The position numbers were made by a program, and so were the translations under genes. From Defluviitaleaceae bacterium (GTDB taxonomy: Bacteria; Bacillota; Clostridia; Lachnospirales; WQUN01): 64,000 bases of DNA. The stretch is from assembly GCA_009779835.1 (NCBI GenBank), contig WRBD01000004.1:1-64000 (forward strand), read 5' to 3'. Positions 8,641 through 16,918 of this stretch are shown here, one piece after another. Position 1 is the first letter of the stretch, and the number at the start of each line of letters is the position of its first letter. The notes below the pieces were generated by a model. It was not told the DNA's origin. It searched no databases and worked only from the letters and a program-made list of their open reading frames with translations.

Positions 8641-10347
8641 ATGCTATCAGCGGAAACGCTCAATATGGATTACAACAGCGCGTTATTAAGCGCGATGTTA
8701 CAAAGCAGAAAAACTGCCATTGTTTATAAGGCGGCATTGTATCTACGGCTTTCGCGTGACGATAACAACGGAAGCGCGGAAAGTATGAGTATTCAATCTC
8801 AAAGAGATATGTTGCTGTCTTATGCGAAAGATAACGGGTATGAGGTTGTCGGCATTTACTCCGATGACGGGTTCACAGGAACGAATTATGACCGCCCCGA
8901 TTTTAAGCGCATGATAAACGACATTAGGCTCGGCAAGATAAACATGGTAATCACGAAAGACTTGTCACGGCTTGGGCGTAATTATGTAATGACAGGGCAG
9001 TATACGGAAAATTTCTTTCCCGACCACAATGTACGCTTCATCGCCATTAACGATAACGTAGACACAAGCAACGAGGATAACGACATTGCGCCATTCAAAA
9101 ATATCTTAAATGAAATGTACGCAAAGGATATTTCAAAAAAAGTACGCTCCATGCGTAAGGTTGCCGCAAAACAGGGTAAATTTATGGGAAGCATAACTTC
9201 CTATGGATATAAGCGTTCAGCTATCAATAAACATAAACTCGAAATAGACGAATACGCGGCGAAAATCGTAAGACGAATTTTTGAACTTTTCAAAAATCGT
9301 GAAAGCGCAAGGCAAATTGCCGACAAGCTGAACCGCGAAAATGTTCTTAGCCCGCAACATTACTATTACGAAACGTCCGGGCGAGAAAACCCTTTTAGCA
9401 AAAACTCTAAAACATGGAGTAGTGCGACCGTAATAAGCATTTTGAAAAAAGAAGTTTATATTGGTCAAATGGTGCAAGGCAAAGTAACGGGAAAATCGTT
9501 CAAATCAAAAAAGCGACTGGAGTTACCGCCGGATATGTGGGCGATTGTGGAAAATACTCACGAAGCAATCATTGACATTGATACATGGAACGCCGTTCAA
9601 TTTTTGCTTGTTTCTAACCGAAACAGTAAGCCCCGAAAAACCGAAGATGGCGAAGTTAGCCTTTTTGCAAATGTTTTAAAATGTAGCGATTGTAATGCGC
9701 GATTGACTTTAACGACAAAGAAAATAAAATCCGGCAATGGTATTTCAAGTTTTTACCGTTGTTCGCGGCAGTTGCAACACGGCGAAGCCGCCTGTACTCC
9801 GCACAGAATACGTCTTGAAACACTTGCTTCCGTTGTGCTTGCCGATATTCAAAACAATGCAAAACTCGCCAACGAGGACAAAGAAGCATTTGCAGAACGA
9901 TTGCACAATGTCAGCGTATCGGAAAATACCGCCGAGATAGAGCAATACCGCAAACGCGAAGCGCAAATTCAAAAGCGGTTGACGGAAATAGACGGATTGA
10001 TGCAAAAGACATTTGAAAAAAACTGCGCGGGTTTATTGCCCGATTCCGTAATGGCAAATTTAATGAGCAGTTACGAAAAGGAAAAATCCAAGTTGGAAGA
10101 TGATATTGCCGCATTGCGAATCGAAAAACTCAAAGCAGAAAGCCAAACAGCGGATTTATCAAAAGAACTTGCGAAACTCCGTAGTTATGCCGACATCAAC
10201 GAATTAAACCGCGCAATCGTTACAAGTCTTATAAAATCAATCCACATTTCCGAGCCGACAATGGTAAACGGCGAAAAGCAATACGCGATTGAAATAAGAT
10301 ACAAATTTCAAAACGCGCTTGAAACAAAAAAAGAAACCCCGTTATAA
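8641..10347 (+). CDS. Large serine recombinase (site-specific integrase)
   Basis: 568 residues. It has an N-terminal resolvase domain with the catalytic serine in YLRLSRDD (about residue 38) and IQSQRDML, then the recombinase domain (about 190-300), a zinc ribbon (CSDCNARL ... YRCSRQLQHGEAAC), a coiled coil (about 430-520) and a C-terminal tail, the full architecture of integrases carried by phages and conjugative elements. The ATG is preceded by TGGAGGG. The gene looks intact. It ends at 10347, inside the hairpin of the terminator that serves the oppositely oriented tRNA-Ser, so the element border probably lies here. The cargo to the left would be the BREX remnant and neighbours; the other border is not seen. 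Confidence 0.95.
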   Translation: MLSAETLNMDYNSALLSAMLQSRKTAIVYKAALYLRLSRDDNNGSAESMSIQSQRDMLLSYAKDNGYEVVGIYSDDGFTGTNYDRPDFKRMINDIRLGKINMVITKDLSRLGRNYVMTGQYTENFFPDHNVRFIAINDNVDTSNEDNDIAPFKNILNEMYAKDISKKVRSMRKVAAKQGKFMGSITSYGYKRSAINKHKLEIDEYAAKIVRRIFELFKNRESARQIADKLNRENVLSPQHYYYETSGRENPFSKNSKTWSSATVISILKKEVYIGQMVQGKVTGKSFKSKKRLELPPDMWAIVENTHEAIIDIDTWNAVQFLLVSNRNSKPRKTEDGEVSLFANVLKCSDCNARLTLTTKKIKSGNGISSFYRCSRQLQHGEAACTPHRIRLETLASVVLADIQNNAKLANEDKEAFAERLHNVSVSENTAEIEQYRKREAQIQKRLTEIDGLMQKTFEKNCAGLLPDSVMANLMSSYEKEKSKLEDDIAALRIEKLKAESQTADLSKELAKLRSYADINELNRAIVTSLIKSIHISEPTMVNGEKQYAIEIRYKFQNALETKKETPL

Positions 10348-10357
10348 ACGAGGTTTC
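10321..10357 (-). terminator. Rho-independent terminator of the rpsA-rnpB-tRNA-Ser unit
   Basis: Read on the minus strand, GAAACCTCGTT and AACGGGGTTTC form an 11-bp stem with a 3-base loop, followed by seven T residues. The recombinase stop codon (10345-10347) falls in and beside the loop. The polarity shows that it belongs to the tRNA side. Confidence 0.8.
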
Positions 10358-10363
10358 GATGGG

Positions 10364-10395
10364 ATATTGTACTCCCGACTTCGGGAGTACAATAT
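10364..10395. repeat. Perfect 32-base palindrome with CT centre
   Basis: Two 15-base half-sites (left arm ATATTGTACTCCCGA) are exact reverse complements around a central CT dinucleotide. It lies between the recombinase stop and the tRNA-Ser 3' end. The shape, symmetric half-sites around two bases, is like the attachment sites of serine integrases, but it could equally be a processing or termination hairpin of the tRNA transcript. Confidence 0.6.
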
Positions 10396-10400
10396 AAAGA

Positions 10401-10488
10401 CGGAGATGAGAGGATTTGAACCTCCGCACCGCGTTAACGGTCTACTCCCTTAGCAGGGGAGCCTCTTCAGCCACTTGAGTACATCTCC
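10401..10488 (-). tRNA. tRNA-Ser (anticodon GCU)
   Basis: On the minus strand the 7-bp acceptor stem is GGAGATG with CATCTCC, with discriminator base G at 10401. The anticodon stem-loop reads CTCCC-CTGCTAA-GGGAG, giving anticodon GCU. The long variable arm and the T arm (GGTTCAAATCC) are as expected for tRNA-Ser. CCA is not encoded. It lies ten bases beyond the 3' end of rnpB and is likely cotranscribed with it. Confidence 0.95.
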
Positions 10489-10497
10489 AAATAAAAT

Positions 10498-10839
10498 AAT
10501 GAGCAAACCTGTAAGCCGAGTTCTGTCGTGGACAGCCATCTATCTATGCCGTGTGTTGCCACGCGGCTAATGCGACACTACCTAAAGCGAGGCGGGCAAC
10601 CTCATAGCTTTAATTGGTCTTGCACCGAATGGGGTTTACATAGCGTACTTTGTCTCCAAAGTACCGGTGCGCTCTTACCGCACCTTTCCACCCTTGCCGT
10701 AAATATTATAACGGCGGTTTATTTCTGTTGCACTATCCTTGGAGTCGCCTCCACCGGACGTTATCCGGCATTCTGCCCTATGGTGCTCGGACTTTCCTCA
10801 TGTGTTTACAAACACACGCGACTGCCCGGTTTACTCATT
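10498..10839 (-). ncRNA. rnpB: RNase P RNA
   Basis: On the minus strand the conserved 5' segment (GAGGAAAGTCCGAGCACC) and 3' segment (GACAGAACTCGGCTTACAG) of bacterial RNase P RNA are clear, with GGTGCAAGACC in the middle. P1 forms between AATGAGTAAACC at the 5' end and GGTTTGCTCATT at the 3' end, which sets the ends. Length is about 342 nt, compatible with the ancestral A type. The 5' strand of P1 contains the last codons and stop of rpsA. The RNA catalyses 5' maturation of tRNAs, including perhaps the adjacent tRNA-Ser. Confidence 0.95.
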
Positions 10840-12060
10840 TTCGGGGGTTTCTTCTTCTGTTTTTTCAACTTTCGCTGGTTCTGCTTTCTCAGGCGTAACT
10901 TTTTTTTCGGGGATTTCACTTTTTTCTTCTGCCGGCTCTTCCGCCGGAGGAGGATTTAAAATATAATCTGCCTCGCGTTTGGAAAGGCTGATTTTTTGGT
11001 TTTCAAAGTCGATGTCCATAACTTTTACTTGGATTTCCTGACCGATTGACAATTCTTCGTCTGGTTTTGCAATACGGCGGCCGGCAATTTGAGAAATGTG
11101 TACAAGACCGTCGATGCCGTCTTCAAGGGTTATGAATGCACCGAAAGAAGTAAGACGAGCCACAGTTCCGTCAACAATTGAGCCGACGGGATATTTTTCT
11201 AAAATACCGTTCCACGGATTGGTGTTCACATCTTTGAGGGTAAGGGATATTTTTCCTTTTTCCGGGTCAAAGGCAATCACGGTTGCGGTGACATTATCCC
11301 CGACAGAAAGAACGTCCGAAGCCTTGCGCACACGCTTCCAAGAAACCTCTGAAACGTGAATAAGACCGTCTACGCCTCCTAAATCTACAAATGCGCCAAA
11401 ATCAACTATGCGGCTGACAACTCCGGCAACGCTTTGACCGATTGCGATTTTTCCGAATACTTCATTGCGTTTTTCATCTGCTTCTTTTGCCGCAAGTTCT
11501 CTGCGGCCCGCGACAATGCGCCTTTTCGCGCGGTCAAATTCAATTATATTAAAATTAAATTCTTTACCTTTAAATCCTTCGAGATTTGACTCGAAGCGGG
11601 AAGAAATTTGTGATGCGGGAATAAATGCGCGGCAACCCAAAATGTTCGCGATTAATCCGCCTTTAACCAAATCTGTAACTTTACCGGGCAATGGTGTTTT
11701 TTCAGTGAAGGCCTGCTCTAAAGTTTTGTAGTTTAGCTGACTGTCCACTTTTCTCTTGGATACCAGCACGTTTCCGTCGCCGTCGTTTACGCGTATAACG
11801 AAAACTTCAATTATGTCACCCGGTTTGGCTATTTCAGTAAGTACAGCGGCAGAATCATCCGTGTATTCGGATTTTGTCACAATTCCGTCCGACTTGTAAC
11901 CAAGGTCAACAATTACCTCCGTTGCCGAGACGCGAACTACCGTCCCCTTCACGACCGCCCCGTTTTTCAATGTCATCAGTGAATCGTCCAGCATCTCCCG
12001 AAATTCCTTGGATTCTGCTGTTTCATTAATGTTTTCTTGATTTTTTAATTGTTCGCTCAT
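10831..12060 (-). CDS. rpsA: 30S ribosomal protein S1-like, four S1 domains
   Basis: 409 residues with four S1 RNA-binding repeats: about residues 25-95 (KGTVVRVSATEVIVDLGYKS), 110-180, 195-265 (GVVSRIVDFGAFVDLGGVDG) and 280-350 (GTVARLTSFGAFITLEDGID). An acidic, Glu/Pro-rich tail of about 50 residues follows. Firmicute S1 homologues usually have four domains, so the length fits. The start at 12060 is chosen because GAGGAGG precedes it; a longer frame to 12147 has no ribosome binding site. The stop codon lies inside the first helix of rnpB, so the two genes overlap by up to nine bases. cwlD and tmk are upstream on the same strand. Confidence 0.9.
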   Translation of the reverse strand: MSEQLKNQENINETAESKEFREMLDDSLMTLKNGAVVKGTVVRVSATEVIVDLGYKSDGIVTKSEYTDDSAAVLTEIAKPGDIIEVFVIRVNDGDGNVLVSKRKVDSQLNYKTLEQAFTEKTPLPGKVTDLVKGGLIANILGCRAFIPASQISSRFESNLEGFKGKEFNFNIIEFDRAKRRIVAGRRELAAKEADEKRNEVFGKIAIGQSVAGVVSRIVDFGAFVDLGGVDGLIHVSEVSWKRVRKASDVLSVGDNVTATVIAFDPEKGKISLTLKDVNTNPWNGILEKYPVGSIVDGTVARLTSFGAFITLEDGIDGLVHISQIAGRRIAKPDEELSIGQEIQVKVMDIDFENQKISLSKREADYILNPPPAEEPAEEKSEIPEKKVTPEKAEPAKVEKTEEETPENE

Positions 12061-12151
12061 TTGTTGAGCCTCCTCAAATAGGCAAAAAATTGTTATATAA
12101 AACCTTGGCAGGTGCATATTATCACTAACTCGAAAATTCTGCAACAATATT

Positions 12152-12799
12152 CTAGTATTTTTTTTCAGGATTAAAATAATCTACTATTCCAAGATAAATT
12201 CCCCACGCGATTTTCTCTTGGTAATCATCCGTTAAAAGCTTTTTGCGTTCGCCGTGGTTCGTCAAAAATCCGCATTCAACGAGGACCGCGGGCATTGCGG
12301 TTTGCTTCAGCACGAAATAATTATTATTTGCCTTTGCTTTTAATTTATTTGAAGGGTCTACGAATTCTACCAGTCGGTCTTGTATGAGCGTTGCAAGATT
12401 TTGGCTGTTATCTGATTGGTTAAAATAAAAAACTTGCGCACCGTGTACGCCGGATTTTCCAAACGAATTTTGATGAATGCTTACAAAAATATCCGCGTGA
12501 GAAGAATTCGCGATTACTCGGCGTGCGTGCATGTCGCTCGTTTTACTTCTGCCTAAATCGGAATCGTCTATACGGGTTATTATTACCGTTGCGCCGCCTT
12601 GCTCAAGAAATGTTTGTAATTTTTTCGCAATGCTTAAATTAATATGTTTTTCTTCTGTTTTGCCTTGCACCATGCCAGGGTCCCAACCGCCGTGCCCCGC
12701 GTCAAGAACAACTACTTTTTTTGAAAGCGGCATCGCAAAAATTGTTTGGCTTCCGAAAACTATGGTTAAAAAAATTATTAACGCAAATATTTTTTTCAT
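12152..12799 (-). CDS. cwlD: N-acetylmuramoyl-L-alanine amidase, CwlD-like
   Basis: 215 residues with an N-terminal hydrophobic signal (residues 1-22), then a single Amidase_3 domain. The zinc ligands are visible: His in DAGHGGWD, Glu in KTEEKHIN and His in SIHQNSF; the catalytic Glu is in VLVECGFLTN. Single-domain amidases with a signal peptide and no binding repeats are CwlD-like in spore-formers, acting in muramic-delta-lactam formation in the spore cortex; that role is inferred from architecture only. It is 29 bases downstream of tmk and upstream of rpsA. Confidence 0.85.
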   Translation of the reverse strand: MKKIFALIIFLTIVFGSQTIFAMPLSKKVVVLDAGHGGWDPGMVQGKTEEKHINLSIAKKLQTFLEQGGATVIITRIDDSDLGRSKTSDMHARRVIANSSHADIFVSIHQNSFGKSGVHGAQVFYFNQSDNSQNLATLIQDRLVEFVDPSNKLKAKANNNYFVLKQTAMPAVLVECGFLTNHGERKKLLTDDYQEKIAWGIYLGIVDYFNPEKKY

Positions 12800-12828
12800 A
12801 AAAAAACCGCCTTACTCAATATTTTTGT

Positions 12829-13449
12829 TTATATTGAGCAAAGTGGGTTGATATTATTCACAATCTTATCAAAAACAGCATTCTCGTTGCTGTTTTCGGT
12901 TTCTATTACAATGATGTTTTCTGTTTCGCTAAGACGTTCAAATATTGCAAAAAAGCGTTCCCGCTGTGTTTCTAATTTGTCGAGGGCTTCAAATATGCTT
13001 ATTTGTGCGCGGCTTGTGGTTATCCTTCGCATACATTCTTCCGGCGAAACATCGAGGAAAATTACTGCGTCGGGTTTTCTCACGCTCATAACGGCTTGGT
13101 TGTATGTGAAAACTCGTTGTAAAGTTGCGGAATCCACGCCTTGGTAAACGAAATTTGAATAGTAATAGCGGTCGCAAATTACATATTCGCCGCGACTTAA
13201 TGCAGGCGCAATTTTTTCGCAAAAATGCTGATAATGCTCCGCCGCGAAAAGTAACGCGAGCGTTTCGTTTTCCGCGGGAAACGCGCCGTATGTCGCGCTT
13301 CGCGCTAATTCGCCGATTTGACCGTCGCTTGGCTGGCGCGTGGTAAAACACGGCTTGCTTTTTTGGGAAAACCACTGCGATAAACGGTTGATTTGCGTGG
13401 TTTTCCCACTTCCATCAAGCCCTTCAATTACAAAAAATTTACTCAACAT
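12829..13449 (-). CDS. tmk: Thymidylate kinase
   Basis: 206 residues. Phosphorylates dTMP to dTDP with ATP. The P-loop is GLDGSGKTTQ (residues 10-19), the DRX motif is CDRYYYSNFVYQG, and the LID region contains TTSRAQISIFEAL. The ATG at 13449 overlaps the end of a decayed citC-like frame, whose TGA lies four bases inside tmk. cwlD follows closely. No defect is visible. Confidence 0.9.
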   Translation of the reverse strand: MLSKFFVIEGLDGSGKTTQINRLSQWFSQKSKPCFTTRQPSDGQIGELARSATYGAFPAENETLALLFAAEHYQHFCEKIAPALSRGEYVICDRYYYSNFVYQGVDSATLQRVFTYNQAVMSVRKPDAVIFLDVSPEECMRRITTSRAQISIFEALDKLETQRERFFAIFERLSETENIIVIETENSNENAVFDKIVNNINPLCSI

Positions 13450-13863
13450 GCATCCCCAGCTTTCATTACATTAGTCTCTTTCAAATACATTAATGTTGAT
13501 TCAGGCACTATTTGTGCAATACCTTCAAAATCGCGCTGTTCCAGCATTTTACGAACCTACATCAAACGGTTCTTCACCGACAAACCTTACTGATATATTC
13601 AGGGCAGGTGCGATTTTTCTTGCAAATAACATAACGTCCCTTGATGAGTCTATATCAATTTCTTTGGGATTGTCTTTCACAAAGTAACCGGGGAAGGTCA
13701 CAGTACTTATAATAAAGTACCGCTTGGCACAATAATAACATTTTCAAATTCGGCTACCCCTTTTTTTACCAAATCAATTTTGTCCGTAAAAGGAAAGAAA
13801 GATTTATTTTCTTCAACAATAAATACGATTAAACAATCGACCTGTTTTCTCGCATAATCAAGT
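13443..13863 (-). pseudogene. Broken citrate lyase ligase (CitC)-like cytidylyltransferase-fold gene
   Basis: This otherwise empty region carries pieces of one protein in different minus-strand frames. In order they are LIVFIVEENKSFFPF with VIIVPSG (about 13740-13860), STVTFPGYFVKD and LFARKIAPALNISV with RFVGEEPFD (about 13575-13705), and VRKMLEQRDFEG with IVPESTLMYL (13470-13560). This is the C-terminal nucleotidyltransferase domain of [citrate (pro-3S)-lyase] ligase: VGEEPF normally leads into a segment of about 30 residues that is missing here, and frameshifts and stops separate the pieces. The last piece stops inside the tmk start. The gene is dead. Confidence 0.6.
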
Positions 13864-13997
13864 TACTTTTACCTTAAAAATAATCCGATTCATAATTTTA
13901 CGATAAATTGGCCGCAGCAAACATTTTAATTCTTTTTTTATTCGTATAAACAATGATTTTTACCTCATTTTTTGATTGTTTTGCTAGGTCACTTTAA

Positions 13998-14029
13998 CAA
14001 GAAAGCCCTTCTTTATACAAGAAGGGCTT
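13998..14029 (-). terminator. Rho-independent terminator downstream of the cold-shock gene
   Basis: A perfect 11-bp stem (AAGCCCTTCTT at 14003-14013 with AAGAAGGGCTT at 14019-14029) with a 5-base loop. On the minus strand it is followed by TCTTGTT, a modest U tract. It closes the cspA transcript. Confidence 0.65.
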
Positions 14030-14111
14030 GCGGATTCACCTTGCTTTTGCGATGCTTGGAACTGTCACGCTATTTTAATTGGCGTGGGACAGTACATACC
14101 CAAACCAAAGA

Positions 14112-14312
14112 TTATACGCGAACCACGTTGGCGGCCTGTGGGCCTTTTGCGCCTTGAACCACTTCAAACTGAACTTCTTGACCTTCTTCGAGGGTTTTGA
14201 AGCCGTCTGTTTGGATTGCGGAGAAATGTACGAATACATCATCTTCGCCTTGGATAGAGATAAACCCATATCCTTTTTCGGCATTGAACCATTTCACTGT
14301 GCCTGTTTTCAT
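14112..14312 (-). CDS. Cold-shock protein (CspA family RNA chaperone)
   Basis: 66 residues, one cold-shock domain covering the whole protein. RNP1 is KGYGFIS and RNP2 is VFVHFSAI; the start [10 protein letters not shown] is canonical. The ATG at 14312 follows GGAGGATT; an apparent upstream extension to 14417 is leader, not protein. Binds single-stranded RNA/DNA and melts structure at low temperature or during growth. It is a single-gene unit with its own promoter and terminator, divergent from the SLH gene. Confidence 0.95.
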   Translation of the reverse strand: MKTGTVKWFNAEKGYGFISIQGEDDVFVHFSAIQTDGFKTLEEGQEVQFEVVQGAKGPQAANVVRV

Positions 14313-14388
14313 GAAGCTAATCCTCCGTTCCCGGATATACCGGAAGTAAAAAAATTTCGCGCCCCAATCGGGACGAGTGACAACGCGC

Positions 14389-14417
14389 AAGTTATCACAG
14401 GTGCCATGAAATGTCAA
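14389..14417 (-). promoter_or_regulatory. Probable sigma-A promoter of the cold-shock gene
   Basis: On the minus strand TTGACA (14412-14417) and TAACTT (14389-14394) are 17 bases apart. Transcription from here would give a leader of about 70 bases, as is common for cold-shock mRNAs. The -35 box is perfect; the -10 box is weak. Confidence 0.5.
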
Positions 14418-14569
14418 ATAGTTTAAAGAAAAAACGCACTAAGAAAATATTCACTCGGTAGTAAAATGCACTTCGTGTAATAATATGGATATATACGTTC
14501 GCGTATCATTTTTCAAAATATTATAGTAGAATTAATTTTGTAAAAATATTTTTATCGGGGGAATTCTGA

Positions 14570-16912
14570 ATGAATACAATATTTCATAAAATATTTTTTT
14601 TAGTTATTATAGCATTGGTGGTTTTCGTGTTAGCTCCGATTGGCGTAACGGTAAACGGAAACGGCGTGACACCAACGCCGTCGCCCACACAGTCTCCAAT
14701 ACCAACGCCTTCACCAAATTTCAGAGCAGTATCAAGCATAAATCTTTCGTCAAATTTCGGGCAAACGGGAAATCCTTTTAATCTTAATTCTCATGCGACA
14801 ATTTGGCCTAACAGGACAGGAGAACAATATCCCACGCTTTCTAATATAGGCTGGGAAGTTATAAACATATCTCCGAATACGTTTTCCGCGTCTGTTTCCG
14901 GTGCAGTTCTTTCAACATCGGGAGAAGGGCAGGGTTCGGTGCGTGTTCGCGCGACAATTCCGAACGGTCGCGCAAACGGAGAAGATTTTACTCAAGAATT
15001 CACATTGCATTTCAGTAATATGGCTGTTATCGCAACACTGGAAGGACTTCATGATTTGTTCGCGAATGTGCCTGTTGATGCACGAGTGCTTTTCACACTA
15101 GAAGGCGGCGGCAGATTTGTTGATGAAATTTACCCGTCGGATTTTTGGGTAACAGGTTTGCCGAGCGGACTTGTTGCGGAAGAAGCGGAACGGATTAGTA
15201 ACACAATGGTTTCCGTAAAAATCACGGGTGCGCCTGTCTTTTCCACAACAAGCACGCAAAATTTGGTGAACGTACCCCACACAATCGCCGCAAGAAATAT
15301 CCGTCATAATCATGCGAATGTATTGGCTCATGTGGTTCGCGAATGGCTTTCTTTCGACGAAATCACGGCAAGCGCGACCTCATGGCCGGCATCTTTCACT
15401 TTCGACCTTAACCGTTACGGCTCCCAGCACAGAAATGCTTCCGTTAACCTTAACCCGCGTGGACTTGAATTCAGAAGAATCCGCTTCGGTGCAGTTGAAT
15501 TAATCGAAGATGAGGATTATATCCGCAACGTAAATCATAATTTTGAGATAAAAAGCTCGTTTTTGGAGAGGCTTCCGATAGGGCAATGGAACTTGACTTT
15601 CCATATGAATCGTGGCGCAAACCCGACAATTATTATGAATATTATTGATTCTTCGCAAGAGGTTGTCACTACGCCCGAAATTATTCCGGGGCCGCCACCC
15701 GCGCCGCCCGCAACACCGCTTCATCCAAATGAAAACTTTATGTACTTAACAGGCGGAACAGCCGTAAACATCAGCGATTTGCGCTGGGATTTATACCGAG
15801 CGCGAGTAAACCCTGCAATTCAAAACGGTGCGGCGGAAGTAACAATCCGCACCCATGTTTTAGACCATCTAAGCTGGAATTTACCCGGTCAAACTTTTGA
15901 AATCGTTACGCCAATGGCGCGTTTGCACGTTCCTGTAAATATTTTGTGCTTGATTTACGACGGACGCTTTTCGATTGTAAGCCGCGAGTTAAATTACAGT
16001 GACGTAGATTTGCGAATAACACTCACCGACGTAAGCGACAACGGACATAACAACCATCTGTTTGACGCGTTTCATCCGAACGGCGAAAAACTTACGCCGC
16101 TTGTTGATTTGCGCGTTGATTTAATTAATACGATTACGGATGAAATAATTCTCACCGCGCAGGAATTCACGCAACCGCTTGACATGACCTTTGTTATGAT
16201 GAATAATGCGGCGCATTTGCGTCCTGCCGGGACTTTATTTAAACCATCATGGCTTGAATTCGTGCCGTATCGGAATTTTTCGCCCAACGAAATAACAACG
16301 CGTTCAATTTTTCCCGGCACACAGGGAATAATTCACAACCGCGTCCACTTTGAAGATGTTTACAATATGCATTGGGGCTTTGCGCAATCGTATACAGCGG
16401 CGTATTCTGGGCTTCTTTTCCCTGTAGCCGAATTGCAACCCAACGCTCCTATCACACGCGGCGAATTTACGCAGTTGCTTGCGTCCGCATTGCAATTGCC
16501 ACGAGCCGGCGCGAATGATTCCGGCTTCGTTGATGTTCTTCCCACAAGTGTTTTCTTTGATGGCGTTAGCCGTTTGTTTGAAGCGGGACTTTTGGGGCCT
16601 CGCGTTCACGGCGCCGCTTTCCGCCCCAATCAGATTATTACACGCGAAGAAATTGCTGCGACAGTTGGCATGGCGATAATGCTTGGCAATTCGCTCCGTG
16701 AACCGGAATTTCGTCCGCTTTCAATCGCGTTCACAGACTTCGGACTGTTCACGCCGCACCATATTACTCCCGTGCAGGAAACCGTAAACCACGGTTTAAT
16801 GGTAGGTTATCCCGACAGTACCTTCCGTCCGCTTGAACCCGCATCCCGCATTATTGCGTTGGAAGCGGTGGTCGGTTTGGCGCGGTTGTTTGGCTTGCTT
16901 GACGAGGCGTAA
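14570..16912 (+). CDS. Secreted S-layer-homology (SLH) domain protein
   Basis: 780 residues. An N-terminal signal segment (about residues 5-28, FFLVIIALVVFVLAP) is followed by a Pro/Ser/Thr linker (TPTPSPTQSPIPTPSP). A large middle region of Ig-like beta character contains no domain that I can name. The C-terminal part (about 600-780) has SLH repeats, seen in PITRGEFTQLLA, ITREEIAATVGM and VGYPDSTFRPLEPASR. SLH domains bind pyruvylated secondary wall polymer, so the protein should be anchored in the envelope. A second short Pro-rich linker lies near residue 375. The start has GGGGG upstream. rqcH follows after six bases, an unexpected operon partner. Confidence 0.85.
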   Translation: MNTIFHKIFFLVIIALVVFVLAPIGVTVNGNGVTPTPSPTQSPIPTPSPNFRAVSSINLSSNFGQTGNPFNLNSHATIWPNRTGEQYPTLSNIGWEVINISPNTFSASVSGAVLSTSGEGQGSVRVRATIPNGRANGEDFTQEFTLHFSNMAVIATLEGLHDLFANVPVDARVLFTLEGGGRFVDEIYPSDFWVTGLPSGLVAEEAERISNTMVSVKITGAPVFSTTSTQNLVNVPHTIAARNIRHNHANVLAHVVREWLSFDEITASATSWPASFTFDLNRYGSQHRNASVNLNPRGLEFRRIRFGAVELIEDEDYIRNVNHNFEIKSSFLERLPIGQWNLTFHMNRGANPTIIMNIIDSSQEVVTTPEIIPGPPPAPPATPLHPNENFMYLTGGTAVNISDLRWDLYRARVNPAIQNGAAEVTIRTHVLDHLSWNLPGQTFEIVTPMARLHVPVNILCLIYDGRFSIVSRELNYSDVDLRITLTDVSDNGHNNHLFDAFHPNGEKLTPLVDLRVDLINTITDEIILTAQEFTQPLDMTFVMMNNAAHLRPAGTLFKPSWLEFVPYRNFSPNEITTRSIFPGTQGIIHNRVHFEDVYNMHWGFAQSYTAAYSGLLFPVAELQPNAPITRGEFTQLLASALQLPRAGANDSGFVDVLPTSVFFDGVSRLFEAGLLGPRVHGAAFRPNQIITREEIAATVGMAIMLGNSLREPEFRPLSIAFTDFGLFTPHHITPVQETVNHGLMVGYPDSTFRPLEPASRIIALEAVVGLARLFGLLDEA

Positions 16913-16918
16913 TCGGAA

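Noticed and set aside
10528-10966. Plus-strand open frames across rnpB
   Set aside because: They are the complement of RNase P RNA, whose conserved sequence and P1 pairing explain the region.
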